Assembly (NCBI RefSeq): GCF_001047375.1
Contig: NZ_LFVU01000003.1
Span: forward strand, 1-64,000
Direction of reading: 5' to 3'
DNA length: 64,000 bases
From: Clostridium cylindrosporum DSM 605
GTDB taxonomy: Bacteria > Bacillota > Clostridia > Clostridiales > Caloramatoraceae
A program made the position numbers and the translations under genes. Below, piece after piece: positions 24,890 to 33,333 of this stretch; the stretch's first letter is position 1; every line of letters starts with the position of its first letter. The notes beneath the pieces were generated by a model. That model worked only from the letters and a program-made list of their open reading frames with translations, made no database searches and was not told the origin of the DNA.

Positions 24890-25216
24890 ATGATGGATAA
24901 GAAATATTTAATCATATGCCTAAGACATGGTTATTGGGAAAGGTACGACAATCTTGTATTTTGGGGCAAAAATAGTAGTGGGTACGAAGCTGATTTATCT
25001 AAGGTAGGACTTTATACAAAGGAAGAAGCTTTAAGAATATGTGATTATGGAGATTGCTTTATATCATTGGATAAAATCGGAATATCAGAAGAACTTTTAA
25101 AATTTAGTAATTCAGCAGTTGAAATGAGAGTTAAAAAGACTGATGAGATATGTAAGTATGTTAATGACTTTGTGAGAATTATGGAAAATAAAAAACTTAT
25201 GAAGTGGGGAGCATAG
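24890..25216 (+). CDS. hypothetical phage protein, 108 aa
   Basis: ATG after GAAGGGGTGAA. It begins KKYLIICLRHGYWERYDNLV and has GLYTKEEALRICDYGD, like short Clostridium phage proteins that carry a strand-rich N-terminus. No function assigned. Confidence 0.6.
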   Translation: MMDKKYLIICLRHGYWERYDNLVFWGKNSSGYEADLSKVGLYTKEEALRICDYGDCFISLDKIGISEELLKFSNSAVEMRVKKTDEICKYVNDFVRIMENKKLMKWGA

Positions 25217-25328
25217 CTACACAAAATAAGGAAAATACGAAGAAAAAGTATAGTAAAAAGAAAAGAGCATAGCATCTTGCTACACCCCTATCTCATACGC
25301 AACTTAATTATAACATAGGGGTGATAGT

Positions 25329-25853
25329 ATGAAAATAGTAACGGACCTATATAAAAGAACTGAGGGAGTACTTTATAACTACAATAAAATAAAAAGAGAA
25401 ATTAAGAACCTTATTATTGAAATAGACTCAATTAAAAATAGTTTCAAAGGTTGTTCATCTATAGAATACACAGAGAAAACAGGAGTAACACATAAAGTAG
25501 GTAGTGTAGTTGAAGATGAAGTCCTAGAAAAAGAAAGGTTATTGCACAAGTTAACATCAGAGCTAGTATCTAAGCAAAATCTTATTCAAAAGATTGATAA
25601 TGTCATAGAGGACTTAGAAGAAGATAAAAAGTTTATACTAGAGCACAAATACTTATGCACAAATAAGAAAATGACATGGCAACAAATAGGTATAATGTTA
25701 AATGTAGATGGGAGCAACTGCTGCAAAATGAGAAGGGAATTGATTAATGAGATAGCAGATTGTATTTGGATAAGTGAAAAATACCAAATTGATACCAAGA
25801 TTGACCAAAGATTTACCCAAAATAACCAAACAATTACCAAAAATGTGGTGTAA
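25329..25853 (+). CDS. ArpU/RinA-like late-gene transcription regulator
   Basis: 174 aa, ATG after AGGGGTGATAGT. Helical N-terminal ~110 residues, then a sigma region 4-like helix-turn-helix (KMTWQQIGIMLNVDGSNCCK, MRRELI). Position just before the late operon and the family pattern fit activators of phage late transcription. The C-terminal tail is Gln/Asn-rich. Followed by a terminator. Confidence 0.75.
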   Translation: MKIVTDLYKRTEGVLYNYNKIKREIKNLIIEIDSIKNSFKGCSSIEYTEKTGVTHKVGSVVEDEVLEKERLLHKLTSELVSKQNLIQKIDNVIEDLEEDKKFILEHKYLCTNKKMTWQQIGIMLNVDGSNCCKMRRELINEIADCIWISEKYQIDTKIDQRFTQNNQTITKNVV

Positions 25854-25908
25854 TATATAAGCATGAGAATTACTCATAAGTACTCCCACAAACCTAGTAC
25901 TATATTAT

Positions 25909-25952
25909 TAAAAAGGCCCTTAGGTAAGCATATTGTCCAGAGAGCCTTTTTA
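25909..25952 (+). terminator. terminator between regulator and late region
   Basis: AAAAAGGC...GCCTTTTT flanking a ~26-base loop. Confidence 0.7.
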
Positions 25953-26000
25953 TATTAATATTTCATAATAATGGTATAATTGTGACAGGAGGCGATATGT

Positions 26001-26213
26001 ATGAAATTTGGAGTAAGAAAGCCAAGTTTTAAGAAAAGTCTTAAAGCAAGAACAACTGGAAAGTTGAGAAGAAAAGCTAAGGCAGCTATAAATCCCTTAT
26101 ACGGTAAAAAGGGAATGGGGTGGATTAATAACCCTAAGAAAGCAGCTTATAATAAGGTCTATAACAAAACAAGCATAGGATTGTTTGATTTAATAAAGAA
26201 GTTATTTAAATAG
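26001..26213 (+). CDS. small highly basic phage protein, 70 aa
   Basis: ATG after AGGAGGCGATATGT. About one third Lys/Arg (SFKKSLKARTTGKLRRKAKA, then NPLYGKKGMGWINNPKKAAY). The conserved GKKGMGW and KKAAYNKVYNKT text also appears in the remnant at 7431. Nucleic-acid or lipid binding is plausible from charge; family function unknown. Terminator follows. Confidence 0.65.
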   Translation: MKFGVRKPSFKKSLKARTTGKLRRKAKAAINPLYGKKGMGWINNPKKAAYNKVYNKTSIGLFDLIKKLFK

Positions 26214-26221
26214 AATCTGTA

Positions 26222-26252
26222 AGAACTCTAATATTAGGGTTCTTTTTTTATA
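26222..26252 (+). terminator. terminator
   Basis: AGAACTCTAATATTAGGGTTCTTTTTTT; nearly the same stem recurs at 51433. Confidence 0.9.
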
Positions 26253-26280
26253 TAGAAAAATAAGAAAGTAGGTGATGTAT

Positions 26281-26478
26281 ATGAACATAGCTACAAGGCT
26301 AAAAGAATCACAGCCCAGTGTATATACAGCCTTGAAAAGCAAATATAAATATTCTCCTAAAAGAAGAAAAAGACGAAGTAGAAAAGAGAAGCTAAGTGAA
26401 AAAGATATAAGAAATCTCATGGGGCAAAGTAGGTCTATATATAAGAGAAGTAAGGGAGGATCTATGAAGCAGATATAA
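26281..26478 (+). CDS. small basic protein, 65 aa
   Basis: The start at 26281 is best spaced to AGGTG; upstream GTG/ATG codons are too close. It reads ATRLKESQPSVYTALKSKYK then a cluster SPKRRKRRSRKEK. Unknown role near packaging genes. Confidence 0.5.
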   Translation: MNIATRLKESQPSVYTALKSKYKYSPKRRKRRSRKEKLSEKDIRNLMGQSRSIYKRSKGGSMKQI

Positions 26479-26489
26479 GGAGTGGTTAT

Positions 26490-26852
26490 ATGAGGTTAAA
26501 TAAGGTGACTATAGAACCTGTAACATCAGCTATAGAAGATCTAGTAATTGTTAAAAACCTTCTTGAAAATATATCTAAAGCTGAGACAAGCACAGGAAAC
26601 GAACATATCTGTAAGAGATATGTTGATGTTCAAAACGTGGCTAGTGTTGCTAAAGAATTAAATGATGAAGGATTTAGAACTAACGGTAGAAAGTATATAG
26701 GCAAAGATGTTAGTAAGGTTATATCCATTACTCCAGGAACAATAGGAGCAGTAGCTAAAGCATTTCATAAGTTCAACAATACTCTTCAAAATGGTAGTAA
26801 AAGCTTTACATCTCTACTTAAAGAATTAAAAGCTATAGGAGAAATAAAGTGA
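26490..26852 (+). CDS. hypothetical protein before the tyrosine recombinase, 120 aa
   Basis: ATG after AAGGAGTGGTTAT. The central text VASVAKELNDEGFRTNGRKY resembles the DNA-binding pattern of recombinase-type helical domains, but this is weak. Its stop overlaps the recombinase start by four bases, so the two proteins are coupled and may work together. Confidence 0.55.
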   Translation: MRLNKVTIEPVTSAIEDLVIVKNLLENISKAETSTGNEHICKRYVDVQNVASVAKELNDEGFRTNGRKYIGKDVSKVISITPGTIGAVAKAFHKFNNTLQNGSKSFTSLLKELKAIGEIK

Positions 26853-27424
26853 AAGCAGATCCAATACTTGATGTAGAAAGAATAACAGATATATCTGATT
26901 ATTTAAAAGTAAGAAACAAAAGAGACTATGTATTATTTTCTATAGGTATTTATACAGGGCTAAGAATACAGGATATATTAGAACTTAGAGTGAGAGATGT
27001 TAAAACTGATAATGGGAAGATAAAAGCCTACATCAATAAGAAAGACACTAACATGGATGTAGAAGTAAATGATGAGCTTAAGATGATACTCAAGGACTAC
27101 ATTAAAGATAAGAAGGATTATGAGTATCTATTCAAGTCAAGGCAGGGAGCTAACAAACATATATCAAGACAAAGAGCCTATGACATATTAAGTAGAGCAG
27201 GCAAGGAGTTTGGTATAAGGATATCCCCCCACAGTCTAAGAAAGACATTTGCAAGAATACTGTTTGTAATGAGCAACCAAGATATTACAATACCAATGCA
27301 AGCCTTAGGACATACTACACCAGAACAAACAAGAAAGTATATAGGAGTAACTGAAGCAGTAGTTAACAGTTACATACAAAAGATAAATCTAAAGGGAAAT
27401 AATCGGAAGTCTAAATGTATTTGA
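26849..27424 (+). CDS. minimal tyrosine recombinase (catalytic domain only)
   Basis: 191 aa. All active-site residues are visible: Arg39 in TGLR, Lys65, H128-x-x-R131 in SPHSLRKT, His155 in LGHTT and nucleophile Tyr164 in TRKYIG. The N-terminal core-binding domain of integrases is absent. Since the serine recombinase should do integration, this enzyme may resolve replicated phage DNA, for example around the adjacent cos-like site, or be an ancestral integrase. Small enzymes of this type upstream of terminases occur in other Clostridium phages. Confidence 0.85.
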   Translation: MKADPILDVERITDISDYLKVRNKRDYVLFSIGIYTGLRIQDILELRVRDVKTDNGKIKAYINKKDTNMDVEVNDELKMILKDYIKDKKDYEYLFKSRQGANKHISRQRAYDILSRAGKEFGIRISPHSLRKTFARILFVMSNQDITIPMQALGHTTPEQTRKYIGVTEAVVNSYIQKINLKGNNRKSKCI

Positions 27425-27579
27425 TAATGACATTGACGTTCTCCATACATTAAAAGCTAATGGTTAATTTTAATGTATATATAGAAGAAGGAAAAATCTT
27501 TTCATAGATTGACATTCTATTATTTTTGTAAATCTCAAATGGAGTTATTTGGAAGTGATACAAGCCTTGAAAACAATAG

Positions 27580-27665
27580 GTACTTTGGCGAGTTTTTCTG
27601 CGTTGCGGGTCTTGCGAATCCCAAAATACACGCAGATACAAAAAAAATTAAAAGGCCGTTTCCTT
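27580..27665. other. candidate cos (packaging) site
   Basis: In the 267-base gap before terS there is a GC-richer block. TCTGCGT (27597-27603) and ACGCAGA (27630-27636) are perfect arms, with an inner GGG (27607) and CCC (27620) pair. Location directly upstream of Nu1-like terS and GpA terL is the lambda cosB/cosN position. Overhang ends cannot be defined by eye. Confidence 0.45.
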
Positions 27666-27691
27666 TGCCTTAATATGAGAGGAGGTAGCTT

Positions 27692-28288
27692 ATGAGTGAA
27701 AAAGAAGACGTAATTATAAACTCTAAAAAATCTGAAGTAGATAATGTAGTAGTAGCTGGTAGCTATCTAGCTAATATTTTTGGCATTACAGATAGAAGAG
27801 TAAGGCAGCTTGCCGAGGAAGGGATTATAGTTAGAGTCAAAAAAGGGAGATATGATTTAGTTGAAAGCATAAAAGCATATATAGTTTACCTAAAAACTAA
27901 TCAAGACATTAAAGAAAGTAAAAGTGATGCAGACCTAGACTATGACAGAGAAAAAGCTATGCATGAAAGGGTAAAAAGAGAAATGGCAGAGCTTAACCTA
28001 GCAGAGATGAAGGGGCAAATTCATTATGCAGATGATGTAGAGAATGTTATGAATGACATGCTATCTAACTTTCGAAGCAAAGTCCTTTCAATGGCTTCTA
28101 AGCTTGCACCTATTTTAATAGCTAGAAGTGATGTTAATCAGATACAGGATATGATAAATAAAGAGTCCTATGAGGTATTAGAAGAGTTATCAAATTATGA
28201 CCCTAGATTATTCTATTCAGAAAAATATATTGATTTAGAAGATGAGGGTGAGGATTTTGACCAGAAACATGAAGAAGATAAGGAATAG
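27692..28288 (+). CDS. terS: terminase small subunit (Nu1-like)
   Basis: 198 aa after GAGAGGAGG. N-terminal winged helix (SYLANIFGITDRRVRQLAEE, GIIVRVKKGRYDL), a coiled middle (REKAMHERVKREMAELNLAE) and an acidic C-terminus, as in lambda Nu1. It binds the packaging site and recruits TerL, whose start overlaps this gene. Confidence 0.88.
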   Translation: MSEKEDVIINSKKSEVDNVVVAGSYLANIFGITDRRVRQLAEEGIIVRVKKGRYDLVESIKAYIVYLKTNQDIKESKSDADLDYDREKAMHERVKREMAELNLAEMKGQIHYADDVENVMNDMLSNFRSKVLSMASKLAPILIARSDVNQIQDMINKESYEVLEELSNYDPRLFYSEKYIDLEDEGEDFDQKHEEDKE

Positions 28289-30089
28289 AACCTTAACTTT
28301 ATTTAAAAACATATCTAGTATATTGGCACCACCTCCAGTATTAACTATAAGTGAGTGGGCAGATAACTATCGTATGCTTTCAAGTGAAGCAAGTGCAGAG
28401 GCTGGAAGATGGAGAACTGACAGAGCACCTTATCAAAGGGGCATGATGGATGCAATAAGTGATAATAGTGTAGAAACAGTAGTAATAAAATCATCTGCAC
28501 AAGTAGGGAAATCTGAAATACTCCTTAATACAATAGGTTATTACATAGATTATGATCCCTCACCTATTCTTTTATTACAGCCTACAGTTGATGGAGCTAA
28601 GGACTTTTCTAAAGACCGCATAGCAACAATGGTTAGGGATACACCAGCAATAACTGAAAAAGTAAGTGATTCTAAGGCAAAGGATAGTAACAATACTATA
28701 CTTCATAAGATATTCCCAGGAGGACATTTAACTTTAGTTGGGGCAAATTCTCCAGCGGGTCTTGCAAGTAGACCAATTAGGGTACTCCTTGCTGATGAGG
28801 TTGATAGATATCCAGTATCAGCGGGAAGTGAAGGTGATCCTTTGGCACTTGCTGAAAAAAGAACAAAAACTTTCTGGAATAAGAAGAAGGTATATGTATC
28901 AACTCCAACAGAAAGAGGAGTATCGAGAATAGAGTTTGAGTTCGAGGATAGTACACAGGAAGAGTGGTGTTTACCTTGCCCATGTTGTGGAAGGTATCAG
29001 CCTTTAGTGTGGGCTCAAATCAAATTTGATGATGTAACTATGGAGTGTAAGTTTTGTAAGGAACGCTTTAAGGAACATGAATGGAAGGCACAGGAAGGTA
29101 AATGGGTTGTAGGTAATCCTAATGCATCTGAAAGTAAAAGAGGGTTTCATATTAATGCCTTGGCTTCACCTTGGGAAAGATGGGATACAATTATCAAGGA
29201 ATTTAAAATAGCTAAAAAGGATAAGGAAAAGCTTAAAACTTGGGTTAATACAACTCTTGGTGAGTCATGGGAAGATGATGAAGGTGAAAGTACAGATGAA
29301 AACACTTTAATCAAAAGAAGAGAAACATACAATGCAGAGCTTCCAGAGGATGTTTTAGTTTTAACTGCAGGTGTTGACGTTCAAGATAACAGACTAGAAC
29401 TTGAAGTTGTAGGATGGGGAGTAGATAAAGAGAATTGGGGAATAGAGTATAAAACCTTCTATGGTGATTTAGGCCAATCGGCTATATGGAATCAGCTTGA
29501 TGAGTATCTTATGAAAGATCTCTACTTCAATGATGGTAGCTCATTAAAAATATCATGTATATGTATTGACTCAGGGGGACATTACACAGATGAAGTATAT
29601 AAGTTTACTAAGGGTAAAGAACATAGAAGAATATTCGCTATAAAAGGCTATGGAGGAGACAAGCCCTTTATAGGGAAACCTTCAAGAAACAATAGATATA
29701 AGGTGGCATTATTCCCTATAGGTGTTGATTTAGGGAAGGAAAATATTTTCTTAAGACTTAAAACAGAATTTGAAGGTCCAGGATATAGCCATTTCCCAAC
29801 TGAAACAGAAAAGGGATATGATGAGGTATATTTTAAGGGTCTTTGTAGTGAAAAAAGGGTGCTAACACATACGAAGGGAGTATCTAGTTTTAAGTGGATT
29901 AAGAAATCAGGTAGAAGAAATGAGCCGCTAGATGTTAGAAATTATGCTAATGCAGCATATGAAATACTAAATCCTAATGTAGATATGTTACAAAAGTTAA
30001 AAAGAAAAGGTGATTATTATAGTCAATCACCTATAAAAGGAACTAAAAAAGTAGTGAAGAAGAGAAGAATGATATCAAAAGGGGTGTAA
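28257..30089 (+). CDS. terL: terminase large subunit (GpA family)
   Basis: About 610 aa. The ATPase motif is VVIKSSAQVGKSE and the Walker B-like LLADEVDRYPVSAG; a zinc-like CPCCGRY...CKFCKE pair follows. The C-terminal nuclease part has TAGVDVQDNRLELEVVGWG. The start is uncertain: TTG 28257 has GGTGAGG just before it, while ATG 28269 and 28242 are in the same frame. GpA-type terminases cut cos DNA and fill preformed heads. Confidence 0.95.
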   Translation: MTRNMKKIRNRTLTLFKNISSILAPPPVLTISEWADNYRMLSSEASAEAGRWRTDRAPYQRGMMDAISDNSVETVVIKSSAQVGKSEILLNTIGYYIDYDPSPILLLQPTVDGAKDFSKDRIATMVRDTPAITEKVSDSKAKDSNNTILHKIFPGGHLTLVGANSPAGLASRPIRVLLADEVDRYPVSAGSEGDPLALAEKRTKTFWNKKKVYVSTPTERGVSRIEFEFEDSTQEEWCLPCPCCGRYQPLVWAQIKFDDVTMECKFCKERFKEHEWKAQEGKWVVGNPNASESKRGFHINALASPWERWDTIIKEFKIAKKDKEKLKTWVNTTLGESWEDDEGESTDENTLIKRRETYNAELPEDVLVLTAGVDVQDNRLELEVVGWGVDKENWGIEYKTFYGDLGQSAIWNQLDEYLMKDLYFNDGSSLKISCICIDSGGHYTDEVYKFTKGKEHRRIFAIKGYGGDKPFIGKPSRNNRYKVALFPIGVDLGKENIFLRLKTEFEGPGYSHFPTETEKGYDEVYFKGLCSEKRVLTHTKGVSSFKWIKKSGRRNEPLDVRNYANAAYEILNPNVDMLQKLKRKGDYYSQSPIKGTKKVVKKRRMISKGV

Positions 30090-30091
30090 TT

Positions 30092-30328
30092 ATGGGAGCA
30101 TGGACATTAGAAGTAGCTAGAAATCACTTAAATGCATGGTTAGAAGCTGAAATTGCAGTATCAACAGGACAAAGCTATCAAATAGGTTCAAGACAACTTC
30201 AAAGGGCCAATCTAGGGCAAATAAAAGAACAAATTAGGTTTTGGAAAAATGAAGTTGAGAAATTAGAAAGAAAATCTAGAAGAGGTGGAACCAATAGGGT
30301 AATGGGAGTCATTCCAAGAGACTTTTAG
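30092..30328 (+). CDS. head-tail joining protein (DUF6148/gpW-like)
   Basis: 78 aa. It reads ARNHLNAWLEAEIAVSTGQS, SYQIGSRQLQRANLGQIKEQ, as in DUF6148 proteins that occupy the gpW position between terminase and portal. ATG directly follows the terL stop. Confidence 0.8.
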   Translation: MGAWTLEVARNHLNAWLEAEIAVSTGQSYQIGSRQLQRANLGQIKEQIRFWKNEVEKLERKSRRGGTNRVMGVIPRDF

Positions 30329-30380
30329 GAGGTGATAACTTGGGATAGTTAATAGAATATTTTCTTCAGTTGCTCCACAA

Positions 30381-31925
30381 ATGGCATTAAAGAGAGCAGT
30401 TGCAAGAAAACAGCTTGAAATACTAAATGAAGGATATAGTCACCATGGAGCAAGTAGGAAAAAGAAAAGTCTAAGAGGATGGATAAGCTCAGGAGGTTCA
30501 TCTAAAGAAGATATAGATGATAATCTAGAACTCCTAAGGGAAAGGTCTAGAGACCTTTATATGGGAGCACCATTTGCAACAGGTGCAATTAAAACAACTA
30601 GAACCAATGTTATTGGTAGCGGACTAAGACTTAAGTCACAAATAGACTATGAATACTTAAATCTTGATTATGAAGAGGCGGCAACATGGGAAGCTAATGT
30701 TGAAAGAGAATTTAATCTATGGGCAGAGTCAGTTAATTGTGATTCACAGAGAATGAATGATTTCTATGAATTGCAACAGCTGGCTTTTTTAAGTTGGCTT
30801 ATGAGTGGTGAATGCTTTGCTCTACTTCCATTTATCCCTAGACCTAATATGCCATATGACATAAGGGTAATGCTGATTGAAGCTGATAGGGTTTGTACTC
30901 CAGTACCTGAGCCAAAATCAGTTAATAAAATAATAAACGGTGTAGAAGTTGATAAAAATGGAGCAGTACTTGCTTACCATATAGCACAAAGGCATCCAGG
31001 AAGTAGAGATTTTAAGGAGAAGCAAAAATGGAATAGAGTAGAGAAGTTTGGAGCAAAAACAGGAAGATATAACGTAATTCACTTGATGGAAAGTGAAAGG
31101 CCAGAGCAAAGGCGTGGTGTTCCTATGCTTGCGCCGGTTATAGAGTGCCTAAAACAGCTAAGTAGATATACTGAAGCTGAATTAATGGCAGCAGTAATCT
31201 CAGGTATGTTTACTGTTTTTATAGAGTCACAAAATGAGAGCTCAGATGGTATGCTTGGAGAAATGATTGATGAAGAGGACCAGGTATCAGATAGTGAATA
31301 TAACTATGAACTTGGAAACGGTGCAATTGTAGGTCTTGCTCCAGGAGAAAAAGCAAATATAGCAAACCCAGGAAGACCAAATACAGCCTTTGACGGTTTT
31401 GTAACTTCCATATGTAGGCAAATAGGGGCGGCAATTGAAGTTCCCTATGAACTTCTTATAAAGCACTTTTCAGCTTCATATTCAGCATCTAGGGCTTCAC
31501 TATTAGAAGCGTGGAAAATGTTTAGAATGAGAAGAAGTTGGATGGCAAATGATTTTTGTAAGCCTATTTATGAAGAGTGGCTTTGCGAGGCTGTAGCAAG
31601 TGGAAGAGTATCAGCACCGGGATTCTTTAATGACCCTATGATTAGAAAGGCATATTGTGGTGCTGAGTGGAATGGCCCTTCACAAGGTCAGATAGATCCA
31701 CTTAAGGAAGTTAATGCAGCAGAAAAAAGAGTTGCAAATGGCTTTAGTACTAGAGCTAGAGAAACACAGGAACTTACAGGAGGTGATTGGCAGAAGAACT
31801 ATAGGCAAAGGGTAAGAGAAGAAAAGCTAATGAGGGAAGGAGGACTAATTTCAGATGGGCAAGTTTTGGACATTCAAGAACCTAGGGACACAGAAGGGGG
31901 AACTAATGCTATATGGCCCGATTAG
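30381..31925 (+). CDS. portal protein (lambda gpB family)
   Basis: 514 aa from ATG, but the frame is open upstream as LGIVNRIFSSVAPQ, which looks like the true N-terminus. A strong AGGAGGTG (30328-30335) is placed for a TTG at 30340, which reads TTG-GGA-TAG; one extra base would link it to this frame. Portal text includes TGAIKTTRTNVIGSGL, AEAIE-type YTEAELMAAVISGMF and FSASYSASRASLLEAW. It forms the DNA entry ring. Whether translation starts at a non-standard codon or the ATG is unclear. Confidence 0.9.
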   Translation: MALKRAVARKQLEILNEGYSHHGASRKKKSLRGWISSGGSSKEDIDDNLELLRERSRDLYMGAPFATGAIKTTRTNVIGSGLRLKSQIDYEYLNLDYEEAATWEANVEREFNLWAESVNCDSQRMNDFYELQQLAFLSWLMSGECFALLPFIPRPNMPYDIRVMLIEADRVCTPVPEPKSVNKIINGVEVDKNGAVLAYHIAQRHPGSRDFKEKQKWNRVEKFGAKTGRYNVIHLMESERPEQRRGVPMLAPVIECLKQLSRYTEAELMAAVISGMFTVFIESQNESSDGMLGEMIDEEDQVSDSEYNYELGNGAIVGLAPGEKANIANPGRPNTAFDGFVTSICRQIGAAIEVPYELLIKHFSASYSASRASLLEAWKMFRMRRSWMANDFCKPIYEEWLCEAVASGRVSAPGFFNDPMIRKAYCGAEWNGPSQGQIDPLKEVNAAEKRVANGFSTRARETQELTGGDWQKNYRQRVREEKLMREGGLISDGQVLDIQEPRDTEGGTNAIWPD

Positions 31926-32940
31926 TGAAACAAGTTGGTGGGGAGATGAAGTAACCCCTAAACAATTTAGCGATGACCTAAAGGCATTAGGAGAAGTAAG
32001 TGAAATAGATGTTAGGATTAACTCCTCAGGGGGAGACGTATTTGCAGCACAAGCAATAAATGCTTTGCTTAGGTCTCATAGGGCAACTATTAATGTATTT
32101 ATTGATGGTTTAGCTGCAAGTGCAGCAACAATAATAGCAATGGCAGGGGATAAAATATATATTCCATCAAGTGCCATGATGATGATACATAATCCTTTAG
32201 TAACACTTTGGGGTATGTATAATAAACAGGATTTTGAAAGTATGACAGAGGTGTTAGACAAGGTAAAGGATTCAATAATAAATGCTTATGCAGTCAAAAC
32301 CGGTAAGGATAAACAAGAGTTGTCAGACATAATGGACAATGAAACTTGGTTTACAGGTGCAGAGGCAGTTGAACAGGGTTTTGCTGATGAATTAACAGAT
32401 TCTGATACAGAGGCTTTTATGAATGGAAGCTTCATGGTTGTAAATAATGTTAAGTTCGATGTTAGTAAGTTTAAAAATACTCCTAGAGTATCTAATAAAA
32501 TTAATAATTCTATAAATCAAGTACCTCAAATTACAAATAAAAAGCAAGGAGATGGAAATATGACTTTAGACAAGTTGAAAAATGAATATCCAGAACTATT
32601 TAACCAAGTTTTAAATCAAGGTAGAGAAGAAGGCATTAAGGCTGAAAGAGATAGAATACAAGCTATCGAGGATATATCAGTTCCAGGATTCGAGGACATG
32701 GTTCAAGATGCTAAGTTTAATAATACAATTACTGCTGAAACTTTAGCTATGAATATAGTTAAGGCTAATAAAAATATTGGAACAAACTATATGAATAGCG
32801 TTAAGGAAGATGCAGCGGGGATAGATAATATTGAAGGTGATGGAGCACCTACAAATAAGGCAACAGAGGAAGAAAAAATATATGATGTGGCAAATAAAAT
32901 GGCTAATTCAGTAAATAAAGTTAGAGGAGGTGCTAGATAG
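31855..32940 (+). CDS. ClpP-like head maturation protease
   Basis: 361 aa, starting inside the portal gene after GGAGG. The N-terminal ~190 residues are a ClpP/S49-type fold with SSGGDVFAAQ, catalytic Ser89 in LAASAAT and His112 in MMIHNP. The C-terminal ~126 residues are a helical scaffold region that is also started separately (32560). It matures the procapsid as lambda gpC does. Confidence 0.93.
   Translation: MGKFWTFKNLGTQKGELMLYGPISETSWWGDEVTPKQFSDDLKALGEVSEIDVRINSSGGDVFAAQAINALLRSHRATINVFIDGLAASAATIIAMAGDKIYIPSSAMMMIHNPLVTLWGMYNKQDFESMTEVLDKVKDSIINAYAVKTGKDKQELSDIMDNETWFTGAEAVEQGFADELTDSDTEAFMNGSFMVVNNVKFDVSKFKNTPRVSNKINNSINQVPQITNKKQGDGNMTLDKLKNEYPELFNQVLNQGREEGIKAERDRIQAIEDISVPGFEDMVQDAKFNNTITAETLAMNIVKANKNIGTNYMNSVKEDAAGIDNIEGDGAPTNKATEEEKIYDVANKMANSVNKVRGGAR
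32560..32940 (+). CDS. nested scaffold protein within the protease gene
   Basis: In-frame ATG with a strong internal AAGGAG site seven bases upstream. The 126-aa product (MTLDKLKNEYPELFNQVLNQ...) is helical and acidic/basic, as expected of a scaffold. This is the lambda C/Nu3 arrangement. Confidence 0.65.
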   Translation: MTLDKLKNEYPELFNQVLNQGREEGIKAERDRIQAIEDISVPGFEDMVQDAKFNNTITAETLAMNIVKANKNIGTNYMNSVKEDAAGIDNIEGDGAPTNKATEEEKIYDVANKMANSVNKVRGGAR

Positions 32941-33284
32941 TGGCATACAGGGAAACATCAATATATAATCCAGATAATCTATTAATTGCAACTACATGTC
33001 AGGTAATTTCTGATGATGTTATAGTAGCTGCAAATCAAACACTAAAAAGAGGACAAGTATTTGAACTTGATGCTTCAGGTAATGCAATAGCTCCAACAGG
33101 AGTAATAGACCCTGCTAAGGTATATGGGATTATGGCAGAGGATATTGTAACAGGAGATACTACAGCAGTTGGAGTAGCATATATGAATGGAGAGTTTAGT
33201 TCAAGTAAGGTTATTTTCCCTGAAGGGAAATCAGAAGCAGATTATAAAGTTCCACTTAGAAAATTAGGAATTTTCCTAAGATAG
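32940..33284 (+). CDS. head decoration protein (gpD-like)
   Basis: 114 aa from GTG overlapping the protease stop. The gpD pattern is visible: LKRGQVFELDASGNAI, GIMAEDIVTGDTTAVGVAYMNGEFS. It stabilises the expanded capsid. A weak hairpin with a T tract follows at 33286-33306 and may lower read-through to the capsid gene or separate them. Confidence 0.9.
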   Translation: MAYRETSIYNPDNLLIATTCQVISDDVIVAANQTLKRGQVFELDASGNAIAPTGVIDPAKVYGIMAEDIVTGDTTAVGVAYMNGEFSSSKVIFPEGKSEADYKVPLRKLGIFLR

Positions 33285-33333
33285 CTAAGTAGGAGCTTTT
33301 TTTATTATTCAAATTTAGGAGGAATCAAGATAT

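Noticed and set aside
26849-27424. Integrase responsible for this insertion
   Set aside because: It lacks the arm/core-binding domain and lies mid-genome; the serine recombinase adjacent to attL fits the role.
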